This document shows positions 11,421-23,927 of a stretch of DNA of 64,000 nt, one piece after another (within the stretch, counting starts at the first letter, position 1; the number at the start of each line of letters is the position of its first letter). Below the pieces are notes generated by a model, which had not been told where the DNA came from, did no database searches, and was given only the letters and a program-made list of their open reading frames with translations. The stretch comes from Meghimatium bilineatum (lineage: Eukaryota > Mollusca > Gastropoda > Stylommatophora > Philomycidae). Location of the stretch: assembly GCA_034231615.1 (NCBI GenBank), contig CM067316.1, positions 29,255,714 through 29,319,713 of the forward strand, given 5' to 3'. Position numbers and translations under genes: made by a program.

Positions 11421-13977
11421 GTGCAGCTTAATACTTCAGAACACTGGCGGATTAAACACGAATTGGGTGTACTGCAGTTTAGTACGCCAAAACTCGTTGT
11501 ATTCCTGAATATTAATCACAAGTTCATTGCACTGAAGCTTACTACACTAGAATTGAGTGTATACTAGCCTATTGCACATGATGTAGTTGTATTGCAGCGT
11601 AACACGTCAGAACAATGGCGTATCACATACGAATTGGGTGTATTCAGTTTAGTACGCCAAAACTCGTTGTATTCTGGTATATTACTCACAAATTCATTGT
11701 ACTGAAGCTTACTACACTAGAATTGAGTGTATTTTGGCCTATTACACATGATTTCGTTGTATTGCAGCTTAATGCGTCAGAACACTGGCGTATACACACG
11801 AATTGGGTGTACTGCAGTTTAGTACGCTAAAACTCGTTGTATTATGGCATATTACTCACAAATTCATTGTACTGAAGCTTACTACACTAGAATTGAGTGT
11901 ATTCTGGCCTATTACACATGATTTCGCTGTAGTGCAGCTTAATACTTCAGAACACTGGCGGATTACACACGAATTGTGTGTATTGCAGTTTACTACGTCA
12001 GAACTCGTAGTATTCTGGCATATTACTCACAAATTCATTGTACTGAAGCTTACTACATTAGAATTGAGTGTATTCTGGCCCATTACACAAGATTTCGTTG
12101 TATTGCAGGTTAATACTTCAGAACACAAACGTATTAAACACGAATTGGGTGTAATGCAGTTTAGTACGCCAAAACTCGTTGTATTCTGGAATATTACTCA
12201 CAAGTTCATTGCACTGAAGCTTACTACACTAGAATTGAGGGTATTCTGGCCTATTACACATGATTTCGTTGTACTGCAGCTTAATACATCAGAACACTGG
12301 CGTATTACACAAGAATTGGGTGTATTGCAGTTTAGTACGCTAAAACTCGTTGTATTCTGGCATATTACTCATAAATTCATTGTACTGAAGCTTACTACAC
12401 TAGAATTGAGTGTATTCTGGCCTATTACACATGATTTCGCTGTAGTGCAGCTTAATTCTTCAGAACACTGGCGGATTACACACGAATTGGGTGTATTGCA
12501 GTTTACTACGTCAGAACTCGTTGTATTCTGGCATATTACTCACAAATGTATTGTACTGAAGCTTACCACACTAGAATTGAGTCTATTCTGGCCTATTACA
12601 CATGATTTCGTTGTATTGCAGCTTAATACTTCAGAACACTGGCGGATTAAACACGAATTGGTTGTACTGCAGTTTAGTACGCCAAAACACGTTGTATTCT
12701 GGAATATTACAAGTTCATTGCACTGAAGCTTACTACACTAGAATTGAGGGTATTCTGGCCTATTACACATGATTTAGTTGTACTGCAGTTTAATACATCA
12801 GAACACTGGCGTATTACACAAGAATTGGGTGTATTGCAGTTTAGTACGCTAAAACTCGTTGTATTCTGGCATATTAATCACAAATTCATTGCACTGAAGC
12901 TTACTACACTAGAATTGAGTGTATACTAGCCTATTGCACATGATGTAGTTGTATTGCAGCGTAACACGTCAGAACAATGGCGTATCACATACGAATTGGG
13001 TGTATTCAGTTTAGTACGCCAAAACTCGTTGTATTCTGGTATATTACTCACAAATTCATTGTACTGAAGCTTACTACACTAGAATTGAGTGTATTTTGGC
13101 CTATTACACATGATTTCGTTGTATTGCAGCTTAATGCGTCAGAACACTGGCGTATACACACGAATTGGGTGTACTGCAGTTTAGTACGCTAAAACTCGTT
13201 GTATTATGGCATATTACTCACAAATTCATTGTACTGAAGCTTACTACACTAGAATTGAGTGTATTCTGGCCTATTACACATGATTTCGCTGTAGTGCAGC
13301 TTAATACTTCAGAACACTGGCGGATTACACACGAATTGGGTGTATTGCAGTTTACTACGTCAGAACTCGTTGTATTCTGGCATATTACTCACAAATTTAT
13401 TGTACTGAAGCTTACCACACTAGAATTGAGTCTATTCTGGCCTATTACACATGATTTCGTTGTATTGCAGCTTAATACTTCAGAGCACTGTCGTATTACA
13501 CACGAATTGGGTGTATTGCAGTTTACTACGTCACAACTCGTAGTATTCTGGCATATTACTCACAAATACATTGTACTGAAGCTTACTACACTAGAATTGA
13601 GTGTATTCTAGCCTATTGCACATGATTTCGTTGTATTGCAGCTTAATACTTCAAAACACTGTCGTATTACACAAGAATTGGGTGTATTGCAGTTTACTAT
13701 GTCACAATTCGTTGTATTCTGGCATATTACTCACAAATTCATTGTACTGAAGCTTACTACACTAGAATTGAGTGTATTCTAGCCTATTGCACATGATTTC
13801 GTTGTATTGCAGCTTAATACGTCAGAACACTGGCATATTACACAAGAATTGTGTGTATTGCAGTTTAGTACGCCAAAACAAGTTGTATTCAGGGATATTA
13901 CTCACAAATTCATTGTACTGAAGCTTACGACACTAGAATTGAGTGTATTCTAGCCTATTACACATGATTTCGTTGTA
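11421..13977 (+). repeat. 2,557-bp HOR, copy 3, variant X
   Basis: Same length as its neighbours but of the X form, with ATGGCGTATCACATAC markers at 11615 and 12977 and a 307-codon frame at 11803-12726 identical in translation to the one at 6689-7612. X and Y alternate here (X-Y-X-Y-Y), which is the basis of the 5,114-bp super-period. Confidence 0.9.
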
Positions 13978-16534
13978 GTGCAGCTTAATACTTCAGAACA
14001 CTGGCGGATTAAACACGAATTGGGTGTACTGCAGTTTAGTACGCCAAAACTCGTTGTATTCCTGAATATTAATCACAAGTTCATTGCACTGAAGCTTACT
14101 ACACTAGAATTGAGGGTATTCTGGCCTATTACACATGATTTCGTTGTACTGCAGCTTAATACATCAGAACACTGGCGTATTACATACGAATTGGGTGTAT
14201 TCAGTTTAGTACGCCAAACTCGTTGTATTCTGGTATATTACTCACAAATTCATTGTACTGAAGCTTACTACATTAGCATTGAGTGTATTCTGGCCCATTA
14301 CTCATGATTTCGTTGTACTGCAGCTTAATACATCAGAACACTGGCGTATTACACAAGAATTGGGTGTATTGCAGTTTAGTAAATCAAATCTCGTTGTATT
14401 CTGGGACATTACTCATAAATTCATTGTAGTGAAGATTACTACACTAGAATTGAGTGTATTCTGGCCTATTACACATTATTTCTCTGTAGTGCAGCTTAAT
14501 ACTTCAGAACACTGGCGGATTACACACGAATTGGGTGTACTGCAGTTTAGTACGCTAAAACTCGTTGTATTATGGCATATTACTCACAAATTCATTGTAC
14601 TGAAGCTTACTACACTAGAATTGAGTGTATTCTGGCCTATTACACATGATTTCGCTGTAGTGCAGCTTAATACTTCAGAACACTGGCGGATTACACACGA
14701 ATTGGGTGTATTGCAGTTTACTACGTCAGAACTCGTTGAATTCTGGCATATTACTCACAAATTCATTGTACTGAAGCTTACTACATTAGAATTGAGTGTA
14801 TTCTGGCCCATTACACAAGATTTCGTTGTATTGCAGGTTAATACTTCAGAACACAAACGTATTAAACACGAATTGGGTGTAATGCAGTTTAGTACGCCAA
14901 AACTCGTTGTATTCTGGCATATTACTCATAAATTCATTGTACTGAAGGTTACTACACTAGAATTGAGTGTATTCTGGCCTATTACACATGATTTCGCTGT
15001 AGTGCAGCTTAATTCTTCAGAACACTGGCGGATTACACACGAATTGGGTGTATTGCAGTTTACTACGTCAGAACTCGTTGTATTCTGGCATATTACTCAC
15101 AAATGTATTGTACTGAAGCTTACCACACTAGAATTGAGTCTATTCTGGCCTATTACACATGATTTCGTTGTATTGCAGCTTAATACTTCAGAACACTGGC
15201 GGATTAAACACGAATTGGTTGTACTGCAGTTTAGTACGCCAAAACACGTTGTATTCTGGAATATTACAAGTTCATTGCACTGAAGCTTACTACACTAGAA
15301 TTGAGGGTATTCTGGCCTATTACACATGATTTCGTTGTACTGCAGCTTAATACATCAGAACACTGGCGTATTACACAAGAATTGGGTGTATTGCAGTTTA
15401 GTACGCTAAAACTCGTTGTATTCTGGCATATTAATCACAAATTCATTGCACTGAAGCTTACTACACTAGAATTGAGTGTATACTAGCCTATTGCACATGA
15501 TGTAGTTGTATTGCAGCGTAACACGTCAGAACAATGGCGTATCACATACGAATTGGGTGTATTCAGTTTAGTACGCCAAAACTCGTTGTATTCTGGTATA
15601 TTACTCACAAATTCATTGTAATGAAGCTTACTACACTAGAATTGAGTGTATTTTGGCCTATTACACATGATTTCGTTGTATTGCAGCTTAATGCGTCAGA
15701 ACACTGGCGTATACACACGAATTGGGTGTACTGCAGTTTAGTACGCTAAAACTCGTTGTATTATGGCATATTACTCACAAATTCATTGTACTGAAGCTTA
15801 CTACACTAGAATTGAGTGTATTCTGGCCTATTACACATGATTTCGCTGTAGTGCAGCTTAATACTTCAGAACACTGGCGGATTACACACGAATTGTGTGT
15901 ATTGCAGTTTACTACGTCAGAACTCGTTGTATTCTGGCATATTACTCACAAATTTATTGTACTGAAGCTTACCACACTAGAATTGAGTCTATTCTGGCCT
16001 ATTACACATGATTTCGTTGTATTGCAGCTTAATACTTCAGAGCACTGTCGTATTACACACGAATTGGGTGTATTGCAGTTTACTACGTCACAACTCGTAG
16101 TATTCTGGCATATTACTCACAAATACATTGTACTGAAGCTTACTACACTAGAATTGAGTGTATTCTAGCCTATTGCACATGATTTCGTTGTATTGCAGCT
16201 TAATACTTCAAAACACTGTCGTATTACACAAGAATTGGGTGTATTGCAGTTTACTATGTCACAATTCGTTGTATTCTGGCATATTACTCACAAATTCATT
16301 GTACTGAAGCTTACTACACTAGAATTGAGTGTATTCTAGCCTATTGCACATGATTTCGTTGTATTGCAGCTTAATACGTCAGAACACTGGCATATTACAC
16401 AAGAATTGTGTGTATTGCAGTTTAGTACGCCAAAACAAGTTGTATTCAGGGATATTACTCACAAATTCATTGTACTGAAGCTTACGACACTAGAATTGAG
16501 TGTATTCTAGCCTATTACACATGATTTCGTTGTA
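13978..16534 (+). repeat. 2,557-bp HOR, copy 4, variant Y
   Basis: Near-identical to the copy at 8864-11420. The embedded 334-, 148-, 109-, 71- and 61-codon frames have the same translations at +5,114 bp. This level of identity over 2.5 kb points to recent amplification, or to an assembly duplication that should be excluded. Confidence 0.9.
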
Positions 16535-19091
16535 GTGCAGCTTAATACTTCAGAACACTGGCGGATTAAACACGAATTGGGTGTACTGCAGTTTAGTACG
16601 CCAAAACTCGTTGTATTCCTGAATATTAATCACAAGTTCATTGCACTGAAGCTTACTACACTAGAATTGAGGGTATTCTGGCCTATTACACATGATTTCG
16701 TTGTACTGCAGCTTAATACATCAGAACACTGGCGTATTACATACGAATTGGGTGTATTCAGTTTAGTACGCCAAACTCGTTGTATTCTGGTATATTACTC
16801 ACAAATTCATTGTACTGAAGCTTACTACATTAGCATTGAGTGTATTCTGGCCCATTACTCATGATTTCGTTGTACTGCAGCTTAATACATCAGAACACTG
16901 GCGTATTACACAAGAATTGGGTGTATTGCAGTTTAGTAAATCAAATCTCGTTGTATTCTGGGACATTACTCATAAATTCATTGTAGTGAAGATTACTACA
17001 CTAGAATTGAGTGTATTCTGGCCTATTACACATTATTTCTCTGTAGTGCAGCTTAATACTTCAGAACACTGGCGGATTACACACGAATTGGGTGTACTGC
17101 AGTTTAGTACGCTAAAACTCGTTGTATTATGGCATATTACTCACAAATTCATTGTACTGAAGCTTACTACACTAGAATTGAGTGTATTCTGGCCTATTAC
17201 ACATGATTTCGCTGTAGTGCAGCTTAATACTTCAGAACACTGGCGGATTACACACGAATTGGGTGTATTGCAGTTTACTACGTCAGAACTCGTTGAATTC
17301 TGGCATATTACTCACAAATTCATTGTACTGAAGCTTACTACATTAGAATTGAGTGTATTCTGGCCCATTACACAAGATTTCGTTGTATTGCAGGTTAATA
17401 CTTCAGAACACAAACGTATTAAACACGAATTGGGTGTAATGCAGTTTAGTACGCCAAAACTCGTTGTATTCTGGCATATTACTCATAAATTCATTGTACT
17501 GAAGGTTACTACACTAGAATTGAGTGTATTCTGGCCTATTACACATGATTTCGCTGTAGTGCAGCTTAATTCTTCAGAACACTGGCGGATTACACACGAA
17601 TTGGGTGTATTGCAGTTTACTACGTCAGAACTCGTTGTATTCTGGCATATTACTCACAAATGTATTGTACTGAAGCTTACCACACTAGAATTGAGTCTAT
17701 TCTGGCCTATTACACATGATTTCGTTGTATTGCAGCTTAATACTTCAGAACACTGGCGGATTAAACACGAATTGGTTGTACTGCAGTTTAGTACGCCAAA
17801 ACACGTTGTATTCTGGAATATTACAAGTTCATTGCACTGAAGCTTACTACACTAGAATTGAGGGTATTCTGGCCTATTACACATGATTTCGTTGTACTGC
17901 AGCTTAATACATCAGAACACTGGCGTATTACACAAGAATTGGGTGTATTGCAGTTTAGTACGCTAAAACTCGTTGTATTCTGGCATATTAATCACAAATT
18001 CATTGCACTGAAGCTTACTACACTAGAATTGAGTGTATACTAGCCTATTGCACATGATGTAGTTGTATTGCAGCGTAACACGTCAGAACAATGGCGTATC
18101 ACATACGAATTGGGTGTATTCAGTTTAGTACGCCAAAACTCGTTGTATTCTGGTATATTACTCACAAATTCATTGTAATGAAGCTTACTACACTAGAATT
18201 GAGTGTATTTTGGCCTATTACACATGATTTCGTTGTATTGCAGCTTAATGCGTCAGAACACTGGCGTATACACACGAATTGGGTGTACTGCAGTTTAGTA
18301 CGCTAAAACTCGTTGTATTATGGCATATTACTCACAAATTCATTGTACTGAAGCTTACTACACTAGAATTGAGTGTATTCTGGCCTATTACACATGATTT
18401 CGCTGTAGTGCAGCTTAATACTTCAGAACACTGGCGGATTACACACGAATTGTGTGTATTGCAGTTTACTACGTCAGAACTCGTTGTATTCTGGCATATT
18501 ACTCACAAATTTATTGTACTGAAGCTTACCACACTAGAATTGAGTCTATTCTGGCCTATTACACATGATTTCGTTGTATTGCAGCTTAATACTTCAGAGC
18601 ACTGTCGTATTACACACGAATTGGGTGTATTGCAGTTTACTACGTCACAACTCGTTGTATTCTGGCATATTACTCACAAATACATTGTACTGAAGCTTAC
18701 TACACTAGAATTGAGTGTATTCTAGCCTATTGCACATGATTTCGTTGTATTGCAGCTTAATACTTCAAAACACTGTCGTATTACACAAGAATTGGGTGTA
18801 TTGCAGTTTACTATGTCACAATTCGTTGTATTCTGGCATATTACTCACAAATTCATTGTACTGAAGCTTACTACACTAGAATTGAGTGTATTCTAGCCTA
18901 TTGCACATGATTTCGTTGTATTGCAGCTTAATACGTCAGAACACTGGCATATTACACAAGAATTGTGTGTATTGCAGTTTAGTACGCCAAAACAAGTTGT
19001 ATTCAGGGATATTACTCACAAATTCATTGTACTGAAGCTTACGACACTAGAATTGAGTGTATTCTAGCCTATTACACATGATTTCGTTGTA
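16535..19091 (+). repeat. 2,557-bp HOR, copy 5, variant Y
   Basis: Directly repeats copy 4 with exact 2,557-bp spacing of all markers. A small difference (CTCGTAGTATTC in copy 4 near 16094, CTCGTTGTATTC here near 18651) shows it is not a literal copy. It is the last complete unit before the LINE-bearing units. Confidence 0.9.
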
Positions 19092-19889
19092 GTGCAGCTT
19101 AATACTTCAGAACACTGGCGGATTAAACACGAATTGGGTGTACTGCAGTTTAGTACGCCAAAACTCGTTGTATTCCTGAATATTAATCACAAGTTCATTG
19201 CACTGAAGCTTACTACACTAGAATTGAGGGTATTCTGGCCTATTACACATGATTTCGTTGTACTGCAGCTTAATACATCAGAACACTGGCGTATTACACA
19301 AGAATTGGGTGTAATGCAGTTTAGTACATCAAATCTCGTTGTATTCTGGGACATTAATCACAAATTAATTGCACTGAAGCTTACTACACTAGAATTGAGT
19401 GTATACTAGCCTATTGCACATGATGTAGTTGTATTGCAGCGTAATACGTCAGAACAATGGCGTATCACATACGAATTGGGTGTATTCAGTTTAGTACGCC
19501 AAAGTCGTTGTATTCTGGTATATTACTCACAAATTCATTGTACTGAAGCTTACTACATTAGCATTGAGTGTATTCTGGCCCATTACTCATGATTTCGTTG
19601 TACTGCAGCTTAATACATCAGAACACTGGCGTATTACACAAGAATTGGGTGTATTGCAGTTTAGTAAATCAAATCTCGTTGTATTCTGGGACATTACTCA
19701 TAAATTCATTGTAGTGAAGATTACTACACTAGAATTGAGTGTATTCTGGCCTATTACACATTATTTCGCTGTAGTGCAGCTTAATACTTCAGAACACTGG
19801 CGGATTACACACGAATTGGGTGTATTGCAGTTTACAACGTCAGAACTCGTATTCTGGCATATTACTCACAAATTTATTGTACTGAAGCT
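19092..19889 (+). repeat. Partial 2,557-bp HOR unit interrupted by the LINE
   Basis: Follows the HOR for about 800 bp, then stops within CTGAAGCT at the LINE 5' junction. Just upstream it carries two junction-specific variants: TTTACAACG instead of TTTACTACG, and a 3-bp deletion giving CTCGTATTCTGG. Both are shared by the flanks of LINE copies 2 and 3, which marks a common origin. Confidence 0.9.
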
Positions 19890-22140
19890 GGTCCACAGGT
19901 AATGTACCACAGGCGTGGAGAGAAGCAATAATGATACCACTCCTCAAATCAGGAAAAGATGGCAACACAGTCTCCAACTACAGGCCCATCAGCCTCACAA
20001 GCTGTCTATGTAAAACAATGGAACGCATTATCAATCTTAGGATGCAGTGGTACCTTGAAAGTGAAAACCTTCTGGTATCACAGCAAGCAGGTTTCAGACA
20101 GTGCTACTCTACTGAAGATCAGGCAACCTACCTCTCCCAAGAGATTGAGGATGCCTTCCAAGAAAAGAAACTGGTACTAGCAGCATGGATAGACCTCAGG
20201 AAAGCATTTGATAAGGTCTGGAAAGAAGGGCTCCTAAAGAAATTGCGAAATTGCAGGGTTAGCTCAAGAATGTACAAATGGGTAAAAGCATACCTGCATA
20301 ATAGAAGAGCCAGGGTACAATTAGATGGTCGCAAGAGCAAGAAAGTTCTACTGCGTCATGGAGTCCCCCAGGGAGGAGTCCTGTCACCCACACTTTTCTT
20401 GGTTTACATCAATGACCTAGTTGCTGAACTACCTCACGGGATCAAAGTGGCAATGTATGCTGACGACCTGGTGATCTGGTGCACGGAAGAACATGCAACA
20501 GTGGCCACTAAACAAATACAAAGAGCTATCGATGCCCTAACCTTATGGGCTAATAGATGGTGCGTCAGCATTAACACAGATAAGTGCAGCACTACACTCT
20601 TTACCCTCTCACCAAAACAAAAAGCTGGTCATATCAAGATAGATGGAGAGCTCTTGAAAGAAGACAAACAACCCACATACCTCGGAGTTACTTTTGATGA
20701 TAAGCTGACATGGAAGCAGCACATAAACAAAGCAACAACAAAAGCCAGGAGGAAGCTAGCTATCCTGAGAAAACTAAGTGGAACCACATGGGGAGCCAGT
20801 GGAAATATACTCAGTAAAGTTTACCAGCAAGGCATAAGACCACACCTGGAATACGGTTCAGCTGCGTGGTGTCCTGCATCAAACACCACATTACAAGATC
20901 TAGATAAAGTGCAAAACCAGGCACTTAGAATAATGTTGGGAGCAATGAAATCAACACCCATAGCAGAGATGCAGAAAATGGGAAGAATGCAAACACTTGG
21001 CGAACGCAGAGACACAAAAGTACTAATTCAAGCAGAAAAGTTTCAGTGTATGCCAAGTCATCCAATGAAGGAAAGATTCCAAAATCTAGCAATGGGACGA
21101 CTGAAAAGGAGCAGCTTTATCCATCAAGCTAAACGACTCCGTAGACAACTTACAGACCTACCTGAAGTTGGCAGCCCCTTAAGGTCTGTACCAGAGCAAA
21201 TCCCGTGGAGTGAAAGCCATGGAATGCCAATATACATTCAGACCCATGTGAAAGGAATACTAAGCGAGGACGAACAGAACAGTGTGCAGCGAATGACAAT
21301 CACCCTCAGTTTCCTGGATGAGGAATATCCACAAGATATATGGGTCAGAGTGTACACAGATGGGTCAGCACAGAATGCTGTGAGGAATGGAGGTGCAGGT
21401 GTATATATAGAATATCCACACAAGCCTAGAGATACAATCAGAACACCGACAGGAAAATTCTGCAATAATTATGATGCAGAAATCCAGGCAATTAGTGTGG
21501 CAGCTAAAAAACTGCTGAACTCCAACTCTGACCTACAGCCTGTGGTATTCCTGACAGATGCAAGGTCAGTGCTTCAAGCTCTCCAGTCTGGAAAACTAAC
21601 AGACTTAAAAAAACTACTTAGCGAATTGTCTTACCAGTATAGGGTAACCATGCAGTGGATACCCTCTCACTGTGGAATACCAGGAAATGAAAAAGCAGAC
21701 CAACTGGCTAAGGAAGGTGCTGCCGAAGACCAACCAGATATACCAATCACCTACCATCAGAAAAAACAGATGATAAAGTCAATAAGAAAGCCACAAACAC
21801 CAACACAAGATGACTATCACAATATGAACAGATCAGAACAAGTTATAATTCTACGTCTCAGAACAGGACACAACCGACTCCGCAGTCACATGTATACAAA
21901 GTTCAAGATTGGCAACACGGCCATGTGTACATGTGGACAGGCAGCACAGAGTGCCAAACATATACTTCAAGAGTGTTCTGAGCATGAAACGCTGAGGCAG
22001 ACATATTGGCCAGAGGAAACAACACTGGAATCAAAACTCTATGGGACACTGTATGAACTACAAAAGACAGTGAGTTTTATTAAGGAGACAGAATTACAGA
22101 TATAGACATGTTTCAAGTGAACGAAAGAAGAAGACGAAGA
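19890..22140 (+). mobile_element. 5'-truncated RNase H-bearing LINE, copy 1
   Basis: About 2.25 kb of non-satellite, more GC-rich sequence. At the 5' end the reading frame begins inside the RT N-terminal region (in-frame codons before the ATG read like GNVPQAWREAI), so the endonuclease, any ORF1 and the 5' UTR are absent. The 3' UTR is only ~35 bp and ends in a GAA-rich tail (AAGAAGAAGACGAAGA), not poly-A. Comparing with HOR copy 5, the satellite resumes about 431 bp further along the unit than it stopped, so target DNA is missing at this site. No target-site duplication is evident. Confidence 0.92.
19931..22105 (+). CDS. LINE ORF2 fragment: reverse transcriptase - RNase H, copy 1
   Basis: 724 residues, uninterrupted. 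RT: NYRPISLTS (16-24), QQAGFR (51-56), motif A WIDLRKAFD with D88, HGVPQGGVLSP (143-153), motif C YADD (177-180), then LGVTFDDKLTW (251-261, thumb side). RNase H: YTDGS (D477), DAEIQAI (E517), FLTDARS (D543), WIPSHCGIPGNEKAD (H580, D590); all catalytic acidic residues are present. C-terminus: RLRTGHNRLRSHM (642-654) and a C-x-C-x8-H-x4-C motif (666-682) typical of I-group/RNase H LINEs. The APE endonuclease is missing, so it cannot mobilise by itself in the normal way. The ATG is the first in frame after a satellite TGA; the native start lay further upstream. The exact clade (I, Nimb or similar) is not determined. Residue 311 is Ala here, Val in the other copies. Confidence 0.93.
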   Translation: MIPLLKSGKDGNTVSNYRPISLTSCLCKTMERIINLRMQWYLESENLLVSQQAGFRQCYSTEDQATYLSQEIEDAFQEKKLVLAAWIDLRKAFDKVWKEGLLKKLRNCRVSSRMYKWVKAYLHNRRARVQLDGRKSKKVLLRHGVPQGGVLSPTLFLVYINDLVAELPHGIKVAMYADDLVIWCTEEHATVATKQIQRAIDALTLWANRWCVSINTDKCSTTLFTLSPKQKAGHIKIDGELLKEDKQPTYLGVTFDDKLTWKQHINKATTKARRKLAILRKLSGTTWGASGNILSKVYQQGIRPHLEYGSAAWCPASNTTLQDLDKVQNQALRIMLGAMKSTPIAEMQKMGRMQTLGERRDTKVLIQAEKFQCMPSHPMKERFQNLAMGRLKRSSFIHQAKRLRRQLTDLPEVGSPLRSVPEQIPWSESHGMPIYIQTHVKGILSEDEQNSVQRMTITLSFLDEEYPQDIWVRVYTDGSAQNAVRNGGAGVYIEYPHKPRDTIRTPTGKFCNNYDAEIQAISVAAKKLLNSNSDLQPVVFLTDARSVLQALQSGKLTDLKKLLSELSYQYRVTMQWIPSHCGIPGNEKADQLAKEGAAEDQPDIPITYHQKKQMIKSIRKPQTPTQDDYHNMNRSEQVIILRLRTGHNRLRSHMYTKFKIGNTAMCTCGQAAQSAKHILQECSEHETLRQTYWPEETTLESKLYGTLYELQKTVSFIKETELQI

Positions 22141-23927
22141 ACACACGAATTGGGTGTATTGCAGTTTACTACGCCAAAACACGTTGTATTCTGGAATATT
22201 ACAAGTTCATTGCACTGAAGCTTACTACACTAGAATTGAGGGTATTCTGGCCTATTACACATGATTTCGTTGTACTGCAGCTTAATACATCAGAACACTG
22301 GCGTATTACACAAGAATTGGGTGTATTGCAGTTTAGTACGCTAAAACTCGTTGTATTCTGGCATATTAATTACAAATTCATTGCACTGAAGCTTACTACA
22401 CTAGAATTGAGTGTATACTAGCCTATTGCACATGATGTAGTTGTATTGCAGCGTAACACGTCAGAACAATGGCGTATCACATACGAATTGGGTGTATTCA
22501 GTTTAGTACGCCAAAACTCGTTGTATTCTGGTATATTACTCACAAATTCATTGTACTGAAGCTTACTACACTAGAATTGAGTGTATTTTGGCCTATTACA
22601 CATGATTTCGTTGTATTGCAGCTTAATGCGTCAGAACACTGGCGTATACACACGAATTGGGTGTACTGCAGTTTAGTACGCTAAAACTCGTTGTATTATG
22701 GCATATTACTCACAAATTCATTGTACTGAAGCTTACTACACTAGAATTGAGTGTATTCTGGCCTATTACACATGATTTCGCTGTAGTGCAGCTTAATACT
22801 TCAGAACACTGGCGGATTACACACGAATTGGGTGTATTGCAGTTTACTACGTCAGAACTCGTAGTATTCTGGCATATTACTCACAAATTTATTGTACTGA
22901 AGCTTACCACACTAGAATTGAGTCTATTCTGGCCTATTACACATGATTTCGTTGTATTGCAGCTTAATACTTCAGAGCACTGTCGTATTACACACGAATT
23001 GGGTGTATTGCAGTTTACTACGTCACAACTCGTTGTATTCTGGCATATTACTCACAAATACATTGCACTGAAGCTTACTACACTAGAATTGAGTGTATTC
23101 TAGCCTATTGCACATGATTTCGTTGTATTGCAGCTTAATACTTCAAAACACTGTCGTATTACACAAGAATTGGGTGTATTGCAGTTTACTATGTCACAAT
23201 TCGTTGTATTCTGGCATATTACTCACAAATACATTGTACTGAAGCTTACTACACTAGAATTGAGTGTATTCTAGCCTATTGCACATGATTTCGTTGTATT
23301 GCAGCTTAATACGTCAGAACACTGGCATATTACACAAGAATTGTGTGTATTGCAGTTTAGTACGCCAAAACAAGTTGTATTCAGGGATATTACTCACAAA
23401 TTCATTGTACTGAAGCTTACGACACTAGAATTGAGTGTATTCTAGCCTATTACACATGATTTCGTTGTAGTGCAGCTTAATACTTCAGAACACTGGCGGA
23501 TTAAACACGAATTGGGTGTACTGCAGTTTAGTACGCCAAAACTCGTTGTATTCCTGAATATTAATCACAAGTTCATTGCACTGAAGCTTACTACACTAGA
23601 ATTGAGGGTATTCTGGCCTATTACACATGATTTCGTTGTACTGCAGCTTAATACATCAGAACACTGGCGTATTACACAAGAATTGGGTGTATTGCAGTTT
23701 AGTACATCAAATCTCGTTGTATTCTGGGACATTAATCACAAATTAATTGCACTGAAGCTTACTACACTAGAATTGAGTGTATACTAGCCTATTGCACATT
23801 ATTTCGCTGTAGTGCAGCTTAATACTTCAGAACACTGGCGGATTACACACGAATTGGGTGTATTGCAGTTTACAACGTCAGAACTCGTATTCTGGCATAT
23901 TACTCACAAATTTATTGTACTGAAGCT
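22141..23927 (+). repeat. Satellite between LINE copies 1 and 2
   Basis: Resumes at ACACACGAATTGGGTGTATT and follows the second half of the 2,557-bp HOR (marker at 22469), then the next unit's start at 23470. Near 23785-23810 a jump from GCCTATTGCACAT to TATTTCGCTGTAG removes ~340 bp (two monomers) that are present before LINE copy 1. This accounts exactly for the 4,038-bp LINE1-LINE2 period against the 4,378-bp spacing of the 19092 and 23470 markers. Confidence 0.9.
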
